From Comamonadaceae bacterium (GTDB lineage: Bacteria; Pseudomonadota; Gammaproteobacteria; Burkholderiales; Burkholderiaceae_C), in NCBI GenBank assembly GCA_947452325.1, contig CANGCZ010000002.1:1-37848 (forward strand): 37,848 nt of DNA. Direction: 5' to 3'. Positions 24,179 to 32,507 of the stretch are shown in pieces. The notes below the pieces were generated by a model. That model did not search any database. It worked only from the letters and a program-made list of their open reading frames with translations, and was not told the DNA's origin. Numbering within the stretch: position 1 is the first letter of the stretch; every line of letters starts with the position of its first letter. The position numbers and the translations under genes are program-made.

Positions 24179-24251
24179 CGCTGACTTTCTTTTTTATGCA
24201 ACAAGCAGTCTCGGCTTCTTGTCAGTGAAAGGATTTTTGATCCTCTGATTA

Positions 24252-25190
24252 TCAACACATTCGGAAGCGATTTTGAAACAAACTGAGGCTGCTGGTCAAT
24301 CGACCGTCTGCCAATTGCATATGCGCTTGCAAGTATGTCTCGCTGGGGACAGACAAGCCGACATAAAGCTTTGCACACACAGTACGAGCTGACTGTCCTG
24401 GCCAATCAGCCGGCAACAGCTTTTGCGGCAAGAAGGGATCGCGCAGCAGCAGGCGCCTGTAGTCGTGTATCAGTAACAGCCTCAGTAAAAAAGCCTTTTC
24501 GTTTTGAACAAGGTTTTTGCTGGTTTTTTTGGTAGGCCATTCTTCTACCAAGGGCTGGTAAGTTTTGACAAACTGACGGTAACTGTCGGCCAGTTGAGCC
24601 AAATCCCAAGACTGCGTAGCCACCTGTTGATCGGTGACGCCCGAGCTGGTCAATAAACTGTCGCCTTGCAGAGGCCAGATCTGCTTTTGCAAATGCCCCA
24701 ATCCTTCGCCTTGGAGCAAGGACAAGGCCACTTGCAAATCTGCACCCGGATGCACAAACACCTGGTTTTGCCATTGGCCAAAGCCTTGCCAGACCAATGC
24801 ATTGCGCAAACGCTCACGGTCCTTGTGGCTCATGCTGTTCGATGCCAACAGCAATCGCCAGCGTGTGTCCCAGGGTGGTGACTGGCTGGCGTAAATGGCT
24901 TTGGACGCTTCCTCAATGCGATTGATACCGTTGGCACTGAGTGCATAGTCGGTGCGCCTGCCATGTGTTTGTGTGACCAGCCAGTCTTCTTTGACCAGTC
25001 GGTAGATGGCGGTGCGGATCAATCGTTCATTGACTTGCAGAGGTGCCAGCAAGCGGATCAGACAACCCAGCCAAATGGCACCGCCGCGCGGGTAGATGGC
25101 GTCGCCGAACAAAGAGATGATGAGCGAGCCGGCCTGCATGCGGTCCTGGCGGCAAAACCGCAGTAATCGTTTATCGGTCAACTCTGTCAT
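24252..25190 (-). CDS. paaX: PaaX-family transcriptional repressor
   Basis: A 312-residue GntR-like repressor of phenylacetate catabolism. The N-terminal winged helix-turn-helix (SLIISLFGDAIYPRGGAIWLGCLIRLLAPLQVNERLIRTAIYRLVKEDWL) is the diagnostic PaaX opening. The middle and C-terminal PaaX domains follow (SPPWDTRWRLLLA; LLIHDYRRLLLRDPFLPQKLLPADWPGQSAR). PaaX binds operators and is released by phenylacetyl-CoA. It is divergent from paaABCDE; the 121-base gap holds a 10-bp perfect inverted repeat that fits such an operator and could also allow autoregulation. The length is normal. Confidence 0.95.
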   Translation of the reverse strand: MTELTDKRLLRFCRQDRMQAGSLIISLFGDAIYPRGGAIWLGCLIRLLAPLQVNERLIRTAIYRLVKEDWLVTQTHGRRTDYALSANGINRIEEASKAIYASQSPPWDTRWRLLLASNSMSHKDRERLRNALVWQGFGQWQNQVFVHPGADLQVALSLLQGEGLGHLQKQIWPLQGDSLLTSSGVTDQQVATQSWDLAQLADSYRQFVKTYQPLVEEWPTKKTSKNLVQNEKAFLLRLLLIHDYRRLLLRDPFLPQKLLPADWPGQSARTVCAKLYVGLSVPSETYLQAHMQLADGRLTSSLSLFQNRFRMC

Positions 25191-25238
25191 AGGTGAAAAG
25201 AATGAATGCGGTTTGCACTAAGCGTGATGTGTTTGAAA

Positions 25239-25278
25239 TGATACAAAATAAATATGATTTAACAGTTTTTTTGTATCA
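25239..25278. promoter_or_regulatory. Probable PaaX operator: 10-bp perfect inverted repeat
   Basis: TGATACAAAA (25239-25248) and TTTTGTATCA (25269-25278) are perfect reverse complements separated by 20 A/T-rich bases. The arm centres are 30 bp apart (about three helical turns), so both arms face the same side of the DNA. The right arm lies between the -35 and -10 of the predicted paaA promoter; the left arm overlaps a TATCAT that could serve as a paaX -10. This is the arrangement expected for repression of both genes by PaaX. PaaX binding is inferred from position. Confidence 0.65.
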
Positions 25279-25286
25279 GTTATGAT
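25258..25286 (+). promoter_or_regulatory. Predicted paaABCDE promoter
   Basis: -35 TTTAAC (25258-25263), 17-base spacer, -10 TATGAT (25281-25286). The start of transcription would be near 25293, giving a leader of about 20 bases with the Shine-Dalgarno GAGGTGA just ahead of the paaA ATG. The spacer contains the right arm of the inverted repeat. The -35 is weak, in keeping with a regulated promoter. Confidence 0.5.
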
Positions 25287-25311
25287 GCGTTTACCCATCA
25301 CGAGGTGACCC

Positions 25312-26355
25312 ATGTACACACAGTCTTTCAATGTGCCGGATGCACCGGCTACAGCGGCTGTCAGCCGCGATATCAAACCGGTGTTGTCAACGCAGGAGCA
25401 GCAGCTGCTGACCAATGCGCAGCAGCGTTTCGACGAGGTCATAGATGCAGACGGCAAGATTGAGCCCAAAGACTGGATGCCCGAGGCTTACCGCAAAACC
25501 CTGGTGCGTCAAATCAGCCAGCACGCACACAGCGAAATTGTCGGCATGTTGCCTGAGGGTAACTGGATCAGCCGCGCACCAAGCCTGAAACGCAAAGCCA
25601 TACTGATTGCCAAGGTGCAGGACGAAGGCGGCCATGGCTTGTATTTGTACAGCGCGGCTGAAACCCTGGGCACCAGCCGTGACCAGATGTTGGATGCACT
25701 GCATACCGGTCGCGCCAAATACAGTTCTATTTTTAATTACCCTACGCTCACTTGGGCGGATGTCGGCGTCATTGGTTGGCTGGTGGACGGCGCCGCCATC
25801 ATGAACCAAATCCCGCTGTGCCGTTGCAGCTACGGACCTTATGCACGCGCCATGGTGCGCATTTGCAAAGAAGAATCTTTTCACCAGCGCCAGGGCTTCG
25901 AGTCTTTGATGGTCATGATGCAAGGCAACGCCGAACAGCAAGCCATGGTGCAAGACGCGGTCAACCGCTGGTGGTGGAAATGCCTGGCCATGTTCGGCCC
26001 GCCGGACGCAGACAGCACCAACAGCACCCAAGGCATGCGCTGGGGCATCAAGCGCATCAGCAATGACGATTTGCGTCAAAAGTTTGTCGATGCAACTGTT
26101 CCGCAAGCCAAGGTCTTGGGTGTCACATTGCCTGACCCTGATTTGAAATGGAACGAGGCGCGCGGTCATCACGACTATGGTCAGATTGATTGGGATGAAT
26201 TCTGGGCCACGGTCAACGGCCACGGCCCTTGCAACAAAGAACGCCTGGCTACCCGTGTCAAAGCGCACGAAGACGGCCAGTGGGTGCGCGACGCTGCGCT
26301 GGCTTATGCACGCAAGCAACAACAACGCCTTCAACCACAGCAGGAGGCCGCATGA
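25312..26355 (+). CDS. paaA: 1,2-phenylacetyl-CoA epoxidase catalytic subunit PaaA
   Basis: A 347-residue diiron oxygenase subunit. Iron ligands are visible in two ExxH motifs: Glu105-x2-His108 (DEGGH) and Glu188-x2-His191 (EESFH), with Glu75 as a further candidate. The characteristic stretch LPEGNWISRAPSLKRKAILIAKVQDEGGHGLYLYSAAETLG and the C-terminal LPDPDLKWNEARGHHDYGQIDWDEFW agree with PaaA. With PaaC it forms the core that epoxidises the phenyl ring of phenylacetyl-CoA using O2. First gene of paaABCDE, with the start fixed by GAGGTGA 7 bases upstream. Its stop overlaps paaB (ATGA). Confidence 0.97.
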   Translation: MYTQSFNVPDAPATAAVSRDIKPVLSTQEQQLLTNAQQRFDEVIDADGKIEPKDWMPEAYRKTLVRQISQHAHSEIVGMLPEGNWISRAPSLKRKAILIAKVQDEGGHGLYLYSAAETLGTSRDQMLDALHTGRAKYSSIFNYPTLTWADVGVIGWLVDGAAIMNQIPLCRCSYGPYARAMVRICKEESFHQRQGFESLMVMMQGNAEQQAMVQDAVNRWWWKCLAMFGPPDADSTNSTQGMRWGIKRISNDDLRQKFVDATVPQAKVLGVTLPDPDLKWNEARGHHDYGQIDWDEFWATVNGHGPCNKERLATRVKAHEDGQWVRDAALAYARKQQQRLQPQQEAA

Positions 26356-26654
26356 GCCAGACCGGTAACGTGGCTAACGAATGGCCTTTGTGGGAAGTGT
26401 TTGTACGCAGCAAACAAGGCATTGAGCACAAGCATTGCGGCAGTCTGCACGCAGCCGATGCGCAGCAGGCTCTGCACATGGCGCGCGACGTGTATACGCG
26501 ACGTCAAGAGGGTGTGAGTATTTGGGTCATACCGTCTGCTGCCATCACAGCCAGCGACCCGGGGGACAAAGACACGTTGTTTGAACCCGCCAAGGACAAG
26601 GTTTACCGGCATCCCACATTTTTTGTCATACCTGACGAAGTGGGGCACATGTGA
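26352..26654 (+). CDS. paaB: Phenylacetyl-CoA epoxidase subunit PaaB
   Basis: A 100-residue small subunit, matching PaaB by EWPLWEVFVRSKQGIEHKHCGSLHAADAQQALHMARDVYTRRQEGVSIWVIPS. PaaB bridges heterodimers of PaaAC in the epoxidase and is needed for activity. ATG at 26352 overlaps the paaA stop by 4 bases with GGAGG upstream, and its own stop overlaps the GTG of paaC. An in-frame extension upstream lies within paaA and was ignored. Confidence 0.96.
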   Translation: MSQTGNVANEWPLWEVFVRSKQGIEHKHCGSLHAADAQQALHMARDVYTRRQEGVSIWVIPSAAITASDPGDKDTLFEPAKDKVYRHPTFFVIPDEVGHM

Positions 26655-27418
26655 ACGCGTCGCCTGAGTTTGTGCTGCATTTGGCAGACAACGCGCTCAT
26701 TTTGGGTCAGCGCAATGCCGAATGGTGCGGCCACGGCCCGATATTGGAAGAAGACCTGGCGCTGGCCAACAACTCGCTGGATTTGATCGGTCAGGCGCGC
26801 TTGCTTTACCAGCACGTGACTCAGTTGCGTGATGACGGCAGCACCGAAGACACGCTGGCTTATTTTCGTGATCAGCAGGACTTTCTTAATTTCACTTTGT
26901 TAGAACTGCCTCACACCACAGCGCTGGCGCCGTCTGCACGCGCAGAACGCGACTACGCGGTCACGATTGCCCGCAATTTTTTGTTCAGCGCTTACATGTC
27001 ATTGGTATGGGAGCAACTCCAGAGCCATGCTGATTCACAACTTGCAGCAATTGCAGCCAAGTCTTTGAAAGAGGTTCGTTATCACTTGCAACACGCGGCC
27101 GACTGGCTGCTTCGTTTTGGCGACGGCACCGAAGAATCTCACCAAAGAGCACAGGCAGCGATTGATTTTTTAATGCCATACACACAAGAATTCTGGAGCG
27201 AATGGCCAGTGTCACAAAGCGTACTCGGCGATACAACTGCTTTGCAGTCTGCCTGGCAAGCCACGGTCGATGAAGTGTTGACACAAGCCTGTTTGCAGTT
27301 GCCTGCTGGTACCGGTCATGTCACACAGGGCAGGCACGGTGTTCACTCAGAACACATGTCTTATTTGTTGGCTGATATGCAAAGCTTGGCCAGGCAGCAC
27401 CCGGGCACCTCATGGTGA
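26651..27418 (+). CDS. paaC: Phenylacetyl-CoA epoxidase subunit PaaC
   Basis: A 255-residue helical, ferritin-like structural partner of PaaA. Typical features: LADNALILGQRNAEWCGHGPILEEDLALANNSLDLIGQARLLYQH, FTLLELPHT and SLKEVRYHLQHAADWLLRFGDGTEESH. PaaC keeps the fold of the diiron subunit but serves mainly as a scaffold. The start is GTG overlapping the paaB stop; the stop overlaps the paaD start by 7 bases. The tight overlaps suggest strict stoichiometric translation. Confidence 0.96.
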   Translation: MNASPEFVLHLADNALILGQRNAEWCGHGPILEEDLALANNSLDLIGQARLLYQHVTQLRDDGSTEDTLAYFRDQQDFLNFTLLELPHTTALAPSARAERDYAVTIARNFLFSAYMSLVWEQLQSHADSQLAAIAAKSLKEVRYHLQHAADWLLRFGDGTEESHQRAQAAIDFLMPYTQEFWSEWPVSQSVLGDTTALQSAWQATVDEVLTQACLQLPAGTGHVTQGRHGVHSEHMSYLLADMQSLARQHPGTSW

Positions 27419-27987
27419 AGGTCGCTGCGGCTGATGCGTCATTCTTGGAAGCTTTGCCTGACGGGTCTGTGGAAATGCCTGTGCCTACGCACCCCCATTT
27501 CGAGGTCTGGCAATACTTGGAGTCTGTCTGCGACCCGGAAATTCCCGTGTTGTCTTTGCGTGAAATTGGCGTGTTGCGTGCGGTGCGCCAGCAACCTCAA
27601 GGCTGGCAGATTGTCATCACACCCACTTACAACGGCTGTCCGGCTCTGGAACAAATGCAAGACGATGTTCGTCACTGCATGACACAAAAAGGTTTGCAAG
27701 CCGAGGTGATCACGTGTTTGTCCCCGGCATGGTCCAGCGACTGGATCACATCTCAGGCCAAAGCCAAGTTGCTGGCCTATGGCATCGCGCCGCCGCACAC
27801 CAAGCCAGCCAACCTTACACCCAAGCGCATACGCTTGGTACAAAAAATCGCACCTATGCAAGTGGTCTGTCCTCAATGCGGTTCTGACAACACCACAGAA
27901 ACATCTCATTTCGGCTCCACTGCCTGCAAGGCCATGTACAAATGCCTGGCGTGTATGGAACCGTTTGACTATTTCAAACCTTATTGA
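27412..27987 (+). CDS. paaD: PaaD, DUF59/MIP18-type maturation factor of the phenylacetyl-CoA epoxidase
   Basis: A 191-residue protein. The N-terminal DUF59-type domain (about 32-125) contains the DPEIPVLSLREIGVLRAV and PTYNGCPALEQMQDD motifs, with Cys76 as the likely cluster-related cysteine. The C-terminal zinc-ribbon-like segment has CPQC (153-156), Cys172 and CLAC (178-181). PaaD is needed for assembly of Fe-S or iron centres in the epoxidase system. ATG at 27412 lies inside the end of paaC. The paaE start follows 10 bases after the stop. Confidence 0.95.
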   Translation: MVKVAAADASFLEALPDGSVEMPVPTHPHFEVWQYLESVCDPEIPVLSLREIGVLRAVRQQPQGWQIVITPTYNGCPALEQMQDDVRHCMTQKGLQAEVITCLSPAWSSDWITSQAKAKLLAYGIAPPHTKPANLTPKRIRLVQKIAPMQVVCPQCGSDNTTETSHFGSTACKAMYKCLACMEPFDYFKPY

Positions 27988-27997
27988 CGCCGCCCTG

Positions 27998-29095
27998 ATG
28001 TCTGACCGATTAAGTTTCCATGAGTTGCGTATTGCACGCCTGCGCCCCGAGGCCGGCGGTTCTGTGGCGGTCACATTGGCGGTCCCTGCGGATTTGCAAT
28101 CCTTGTTTTCTTTTCAACCTGGTCAGTACTTGAGCTTGAAAGCTCTGATAGACGGTCAGGAGTTGCGGCGCAGTTATTCCATTTGCAGCAGTCGCAGTCG
28201 CCTGGACTTGCACAAGGAAATAGAGATAGGCATACGTGCCGTAGAAGGCGGTGTGTTTTCCAACTGGGCCGTCAATCATTTGCATGCAGGCGATGTGCTG
28301 CCGGTGATGCCGCCTCAAGGCAAGTTTGTTTCGGTTTTTGCCCAGGCCAAGCGGCGCGCCGCTTTGGTGGCCGGATCTGGCATCACTCCTGTGCTGTCCA
28401 TCATGAGCAGCAACTTGGAGCAGCAAGCTGACTCGCATTTCACGCTGGTTTACGGTAACCGCAACATGGCCTCTGTCATGTTCAACGAAGCCTTGCAGGA
28501 TTTGAAAGACCGCTATCCCGAACGCGTGACTTTGGTTCATGTGTTGTCGCGCCAAACTCAGGAAATCGATTTGCTGCAAGGGCGATTGGACGCGGCCAAA
28601 ATCACAACTTTGTTGCAAACGGTGTTGCCGCCGGACAGCTTGGACGAAGTGTTTGTTTGCGGTCCGGTTGGCATGATGGATGACGCCTGTCGCGCTTTAT
28701 TGCAAGCCGGTGTGCCGGCTGAACTTATACACAGTGAGCGATTTGCCTCGCCGGATCAGCCTCAGTACACGTCCTCACCCATACATACAACCGCAATCAG
28801 TCCGCAGACAGAGGCCAGTGTGGCACTGACCTTGATACTGGATGGCAAGCAGCATGCACTGCGCATGACACCAGCGCAAAAAATTCTGGATGTCGGTTTG
28901 GCTGCGGGTTTGGATTTGCCTTACTCATGCCGTGGCGGCGTGTGTTGTACCTGTCGCGCCAAGGTGATGCAAGGCAGCGTGGCCATGGAAAAAAACTTCA
29001 CGCTGGAAGACTGGGAAACCAAGCAAGGATTTGTGCTGTCTTGTCAGTCTCGCCCCACCAGCGACACAGTCACTTTGAGCTACGACGAGCGTTGA
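27998..29095 (+). CDS. paaE: PaaE, NADPH-dependent reductase of the phenylacetyl-CoA epoxidase
   Basis: A 365-residue flavoprotein reductase. FAD-binding RRSYSICS (57-64), NAD(P)-binding GSGITPV (126-132) and CGPVGMMDD (221-229) are followed by a C-terminal plant-type ferredoxin with Cys311, Cys316, Cys319 (SCRGGVCCTC) and Cys349. It moves electrons from NADPH to the PaaABC diiron core. The start is the ATG at 27998 (MSDRLSFHEL), 10 bases after paaD; a long in-frame extension covering the paaD 3' half was rejected. The rest of the pathway (paaF, G, H, J, K, Z) is not in this window. Confidence 0.96.
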   Translation: MSDRLSFHELRIARLRPEAGGSVAVTLAVPADLQSLFSFQPGQYLSLKALIDGQELRRSYSICSSRSRLDLHKEIEIGIRAVEGGVFSNWAVNHLHAGDVLPVMPPQGKFVSVFAQAKRRAALVAGSGITPVLSIMSSNLEQQADSHFTLVYGNRNMASVMFNEALQDLKDRYPERVTLVHVLSRQTQEIDLLQGRLDAAKITTLLQTVLPPDSLDEVFVCGPVGMMDDACRALLQAGVPAELIHSERFASPDQPQYTSSPIHTTAISPQTEASVALTLILDGKQHALRMTPAQKILDVGLAAGLDLPYSCRGGVCCTCRAKVMQGSVAMEKNFTLEDWETKQGFVLSCQSRPTSDTVTLSYDER

Positions 29096-29189
29096 ATTGA
29101 ATACCTCTGCGCCACGGGTGCATTGACTTAGCGCCGGCACATGGTTCTTGTCTGCATTAATATGCTGGCAACAAAACAGGGTGACGTGC

Positions 29190-30152
29190 ATGCAACTGCG
29201 GGTATTGCTTATTTCATTGTTCTGTGTGTGTTCCATCTCTCAGGCACAGGATCTGCCCAGGCTGCACAACTGGACGCTAGAGCATCCAAACTGGAAAGAG
29301 GAAAAAGCCGAACTAGGCTATGTGTCCAGCCGATGTGCCACCATGTTCGAAACCATAGGCAATTATTTCACCGCCAACCCTGTGCATGACGAGCAGCGCC
29401 GCAGTGCCAACGCCTACTTGTCGCACAGCGATATGTATGCCCGTATCGGTTATTTTTTGAGTATCAAAAGCGGTGTCACCGAACTGGAAGCGGTTGAGCG
29501 ACAAGCGGTATTCAGTCGTGATTTCAGTCAGCAAATGCAGGCCAATCTGGCAGCGCACAACAATGTCATGGTGCCGCCACTTAGTCTGGATCTGGAAGTT
29601 TGCATGGTGAATTTCAGGTTCGCCGAAGTACAGGCCAGACAACTTGAAGCCGATTATTCCAATGCAGTAAACATCACTGTGGCGGCAGACCCGCTGGCAG
29701 ACAAGGCTTTTGACAGCCAAGCCTTGGGCCTTATCTGGCATTTCGTCAAATCCAAAACCGGTGCGCCTGCGGACGCGCCTTTGCCTCGTTTGGTGATACA
29801 GCCGGGATTGCCCACCAGTGCCCGCATGGTGTTTGAATTCCCTTCTGAAGACCAGCCCGGTAATGCACTTCAAATCAATGTGTCGCCACGCACCTTGCAA
29901 GCGTGGAGCCGCTCTATGGTGAATTGGGCATTGGGCCACGAGTTGGTGCACTATGCATTTTTAATGCGCGAAAACCAATGGCAGCCCAAAACCATTTACA
30001 GCAACAGCATCAAGCACCATTGCAACCCTGAGTTTCTCAAGCTCACCGCAGACATTGCCGATTTGATTTCAGACACGCAAATGCCCAGCCGCGAGCGTTT
30101 GCGCATGTACTCGGAAGTGTTCAGAAGCTGTACCCGGCATCCGGATCAATAA
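29190..30152 (+). CDS. Secreted protein with HELVH zinc-metalloprotease motif
   Basis: A 320-residue exported protein with a signal peptide (residues 1-19, ISLFCVCSISQA-QD). No family was recognised. A single HExxH motif, HELVHYAF (250-254), lies in the last quarter and probably binds zinc with its two His; a downstream acidic residue (Glu281 in CNPEFLKL) could be the third ligand. Cys49, Cys138, Cys278 and Cys314 may form disulfides. The N-terminal half is helical, with no repeats. ATG at 29190 with AGGGTGA upstream is chosen; a TTG 14 codons earlier would spoil the signal peptide. It lies 94 bases after paaE, with its own transcription likely. The 3' end overlaps the convergent GDT1 gene by 7 bases. 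Confidence 0.72.
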   Translation: MQLRVLLISLFCVCSISQAQDLPRLHNWTLEHPNWKEEKAELGYVSSRCATMFETIGNYFTANPVHDEQRRSANAYLSHSDMYARIGYFLSIKSGVTELEAVERQAVFSRDFSQQMQANLAAHNNVMVPPLSLDLEVCMVNFRFAEVQARQLEADYSNAVNITVAADPLADKAFDSQALGLIWHFVKSKTGAPADAPLPRLVIQPGLPTSARMVFEFPSEDQPGNALQINVSPRTLQAWSRSMVNWALGHELVHYAFLMRENQWQPKTIYSNSIKHHCNPEFLKLTADIADLISDTQMPSRERLRMYSEVFRSCTRHPDQ

Positions 30153-30727
30153 GCCATCAAGCTTTGACCGGCGCCCAGCAAAGTGGCGATACCCAGGCCC
30201 GCAAAAATAGCAGCAGCTATCCTGTGCACCAGTTTCATGGGAATGCGATCGGCCAGTTTGTCGCCTATGAAAACCGCAGGTACATCGGCAATCAACATAC
30301 CCAGCGTGGTGCCTGCCACCACCATCAGTGCAGAGGGGTAATGCGCCGCCAGCGCCACGGTGGCGATTTGTGTTTTGTCGCCCATTTCAGCGAGAAAGAA
30401 AGTCACCAAGGTGGCGCCGAACACGCCCAGTTTGAGCGCGACCTCGGTCTCTTCCTCTTCGATTTTGTCGGGGATCAGCGTCCATACCGCCATGGCAATG
30501 AATGACACACCCAGCACCCAGCGCAGGATAGACGGGTCGACCACGGCGGTGATCCAGGCGCCCAATGCACCCGCAAGCCCATGGTTGAACAAGGTGGCCA
30601 CCAAAATCCCTGCAATGATGGGGACTGGTTTCTTAAAACGGGCCGCCAGAATAAAAGCCAGCAATTGGGTCTTGTCACCAATTTCGGCAAGCGCCACCAC
30701 ACCGGTGGAAATAAGCAAGGATTCCAA
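30146..30727 (-). CDS. TMEM165/GDT1 (UPF0016) family Mn2+/Ca2+ transporter
   Basis: A membrane protein of about 193 residues with two homologous three-helix halves, each with the hallmark E-x-G-D-K-T motif (EIGDKT at 15-20 and EMGDKT at 114-119 when started at the TTG at 30727). These acidic motifs bind the cation; bacterial members such as MneA export Mn2+. An acidic loop (PDKIEEEETEVA) separates the halves. The TTG start, preceded by AGAAAG, fits the usual family opening (ESLLISTGVVALAEIG). An ATG at 30808 is in frame but would add 27 unrelated residues. No Mn-sensing riboswitch could be identified in the roughly 100-base leader. Confidence 0.88.
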   Translation of the reverse strand: MESLLISTGVVALAEIGDKTQLLAFILAARFKKPVPIIAGILVATLFNHGLAGALGAWITAVVDPSILRWVLGVSFIAMAVWTLIPDKIEEEETEVALKLGVFGATLVTFFLAEMGDKTQIATVALAAHYPSALMVVAGTTLGMLIADVPAVFIGDKLADRIPMKLVHRIAAAIFAGLGIATLLGAGQSLMAY

Positions 30728-30834
30728 AATTACTTTCTGTGGGCTGTACTCAGCATCAAAGTAAATTGTAGGCCGGTCACATGCCACTTTGGCCTGTGTG
30801 CAATCCAAACGTATGTCTGGTACGGCCAGTCAAA

Positions 30835-31215
30835 TCACCACCACCACACCAGCAACAGCAGCAATAAGCTCCAGACCGACAACACAAACAATACGCCCCA
30901 GCGGTTGACCGGCTTGCGTTCGTTGTTTTGCATCCATTCGGCGGCCTGGGCGCGGCATTCGCTGACCACTTGGGCGGGCAGCAATTTCACCGCCAGCCAG
31001 ATCATTGCGGGTAAAAGAATCGCATCGTCCAAATAACCCAGCACCGGAATGAAGTCGGGAATGAGGTCGATAGGGCTCAAGGCATAGGCGACTGCCACCA
31101 TGCAAATGATTTTCGGCAGCCTCGGGGTTCGAGGATCTCGACAAGCAAACCACAGCATCACTGCATCCTGTTTGATGCGGCGGGCCCATTGACGGATAGC
31201 GTCAATCATTGACAT
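30835..31215 (-). CDS. DUF1232 (YkvA-type) small membrane protein
   Basis: A 126-residue protein with the DUF1232 signature YALSPIDLIPDFIPVLGYLDDAILLPAMIWLAVKLLP, plus an extra C-terminal hydrophobic helix (WGVLFVLSVWSLLLLLLVWWW). No activity is established for the family. ATG at 31215 is chosen; TTG at 31221 and ATG at 31209 are possible. It stands alone on the minus strand between the GDT1 gene and the dehydrogenase gene. Confidence 0.87.
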   Translation of the reverse strand: MSMIDAIRQWARRIKQDAVMLWFACRDPRTPRLPKIICMVAVAYALSPIDLIPDFIPVLGYLDDAILLPAMIWLAVKLLPAQVVSECRAQAAEWMQNNERKPVNRWGVLFVLSVWSLLLLLLVWWW

Positions 31216-31242
31216 GTTCAAAACATTCTTTGCAGCAAAGGA

Positions 31243-32133
31243 TTAAGAGGCCTTGCGTATGAATTTGTACATCTCGGTGTGATCTGCCCCGGGTTTCAAG
31301 GCGCTTTCTGCATCCACCCAGGTGCGTGTGCAAGCGCTGGCCTGTTGGTCAGGTGTGCCCATGCGTTCAATAAAGCCCAGCGCAGTCTGTAAATCCTTGC
31401 GCATCAAGGCCAGTGCGAAACCGGAATTGAAACTGCCGGACAACATGAAGTTTTCCACTTTCACATCGGTGGTATTGTTGCGTCCGGTAGACGTATTGAA
31501 AACTTGATTCACCAGATGCGGGTCTATGCCGAACTGTTCGGCCGCGGCCAGTGCTTCGCTGACTGCCAGCAAGCCCGAGGCTGAGACGTAGTTGTTCAAG
31601 GCTTTGACCGCATGACCGGCACCCGCAGCACCCAGGTGCACCAGGTTTTTACCCATGGATTGCAACACCGGCCTGATTTTTTCCACCGCAGATAGTTCGC
31701 CACCGATCATGATGGACAAACTGCCGTCAACCGCGCGCTTGACGCCGCCGGAGACCGGCGCATCGACAAAGGCAATTCCTTTGGCCGCCAGTTTGTCGAA
31801 GTTGTCGCGCGACCTGACCGGGTCCGAAGACCCCATATCAATAAGTATTTGCGAAGGTGTCAATACATCAGCCAGTGCAGGCGAATGCTTCCACAACAAA
31901 CCGTCCACCACGTTGCTGTCAGGAGTCATCAAGATGACGATATCAGCCTGTGACAAAGCCTCGGCTGCCGTGTCAGCTCGCTTGAACAAGGCTTCGTTTT
32001 GCAAACCCTCAGCGGCTTGCGGATTCAAATCAAAGCCGCGCACCTTATGACCGGCTCGCAGCAGATTGCGCGCCATGGGCAGTCCCATTTGCCCTAGGCC
32101 TATGAAGGCAATGACAGAGGCGCTCAAGCTCAA
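31243..32133 (-). CDS. NAD(P)-dependent beta-hydroxyacid dehydrogenase (3-hydroxyisobutyrate dehydrogenase-like)
   Basis: A 296-residue soluble dehydrogenase. The Rossmann motif GLGQMG (12-17), substrate motif DAPVSGGVKRAVDGSL (124-139) and catalytic Lys177 in GAGHAVKALNNYV are the marks of the 3-hydroxyisobutyrate/tartronate semialdehyde reductase superfamily. The exact substrate among 2- or 3-hydroxy acids cannot be told. The start is TTG, overlapping the stop of the preceding decarboxylase-family gene (TTGA), so the two are translated together. The pairing suggests catabolism of a small organic acid or ring-derived compound. Confidence 0.9.
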   Translation of the reverse strand: MSLSASVIAFIGLGQMGLPMARNLLRAGHKVRGFDLNPQAAEGLQNEALFKRADTAAEALSQADIVILMTPDSNVVDGLLWKHSPALADVLTPSQILIDMGSSDPVRSRDNFDKLAAKGIAFVDAPVSGGVKRAVDGSLSIMIGGELSAVEKIRPVLQSMGKNLVHLGAAGAGHAVKALNNYVSASGLLAVSEALAAAEQFGIDPHLVNQVFNTSTGRNNTTDVKVENFMLSGSFNSGFALALMRKDLQTALGFIERMGTPDQQASACTRTWVDAESALKPGADHTEMYKFIRKAS

Positions 32134-32507
32134 ATCCCCATCTCTTTGAATACTTCTTTGGCACCCCTGAAACTGTCAATCGCAGCAGGTACACCGCAAT
32201 AAATGGCGGTTTGCAGAAAGATTTCGGAGATCTCTTCTTTGCTCAGTCCGTTATTGACGGCGCCGCGCACATGCAACTTGAGTTCGTGAGGGCGGTTCAA
32301 AGCGGTCAACATGGCCAGGTTGATGATGCTGCGTGTACGGCGGTCCAACCCGGGGCGGTTCCAGATCTCGTCCCAGCAATATTGCGTGACCAGTTCCTGC
32401 ATAGGCATATTAAAGTCATCTGCGTTTTTCAATGAGGTGTCGACATACTCTGCGCCCAGCACTTCGCGGCGGGTTTTCAAGCCCTTTTCAAATGATGTTT
32501 TGTCCAT
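32130..32507 (-). CDS. Carboxymuconolactone decarboxylase (CMD) family protein
   Basis: A 125-residue protein of the CMD/AhpD family, closest in feel to the PcaC branch: WDEIWNRPGLDRRTRSIINLAMLTALNRPHELKLHVRGAVNNGLSKEEISEIFLQTAIYCGVPAA. The conserved His79 region (LKLHVRGA) and the lack of an AhpD-like CxxC pair favour a decarboxylase-like rather than a peroxidase role. True 4-carboxymuconolactone decarboxylase activity is not certain, since no other pca genes are near. AGGAG precedes the ATG at 32507. First gene of the two-gene operon with the dehydrogenase. Confidence 0.88.
   Translation of the reverse strand: MDKTSFEKGLKTRREVLGAEYVDTSLKNADDFNMPMQELVTQYCWDEIWNRPGLDRRTRSIINLAMLTALNRPHELKLHVRGAVNNGLSKEEISEIFLQTAIYCGVPAAIDSFRGAKEVFKEMGI

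Noticed and set aside
27779..27997. Longer N-terminus for PaaE reaching into paaD
   Set aside because: The extension overlaps the conserved zinc-ribbon coding part of paaD in another frame; the ATG at 27998 gives the normal reductase start.
30728..30834. Possible yybP-ykoY (manganese) riboswitch ahead of the GDT1-family gene
   Set aside because: The leader was inspected for the conserved GGGGAGUA element and paired loops; none is present, and the stretch is too short and lacks the expected architecture.
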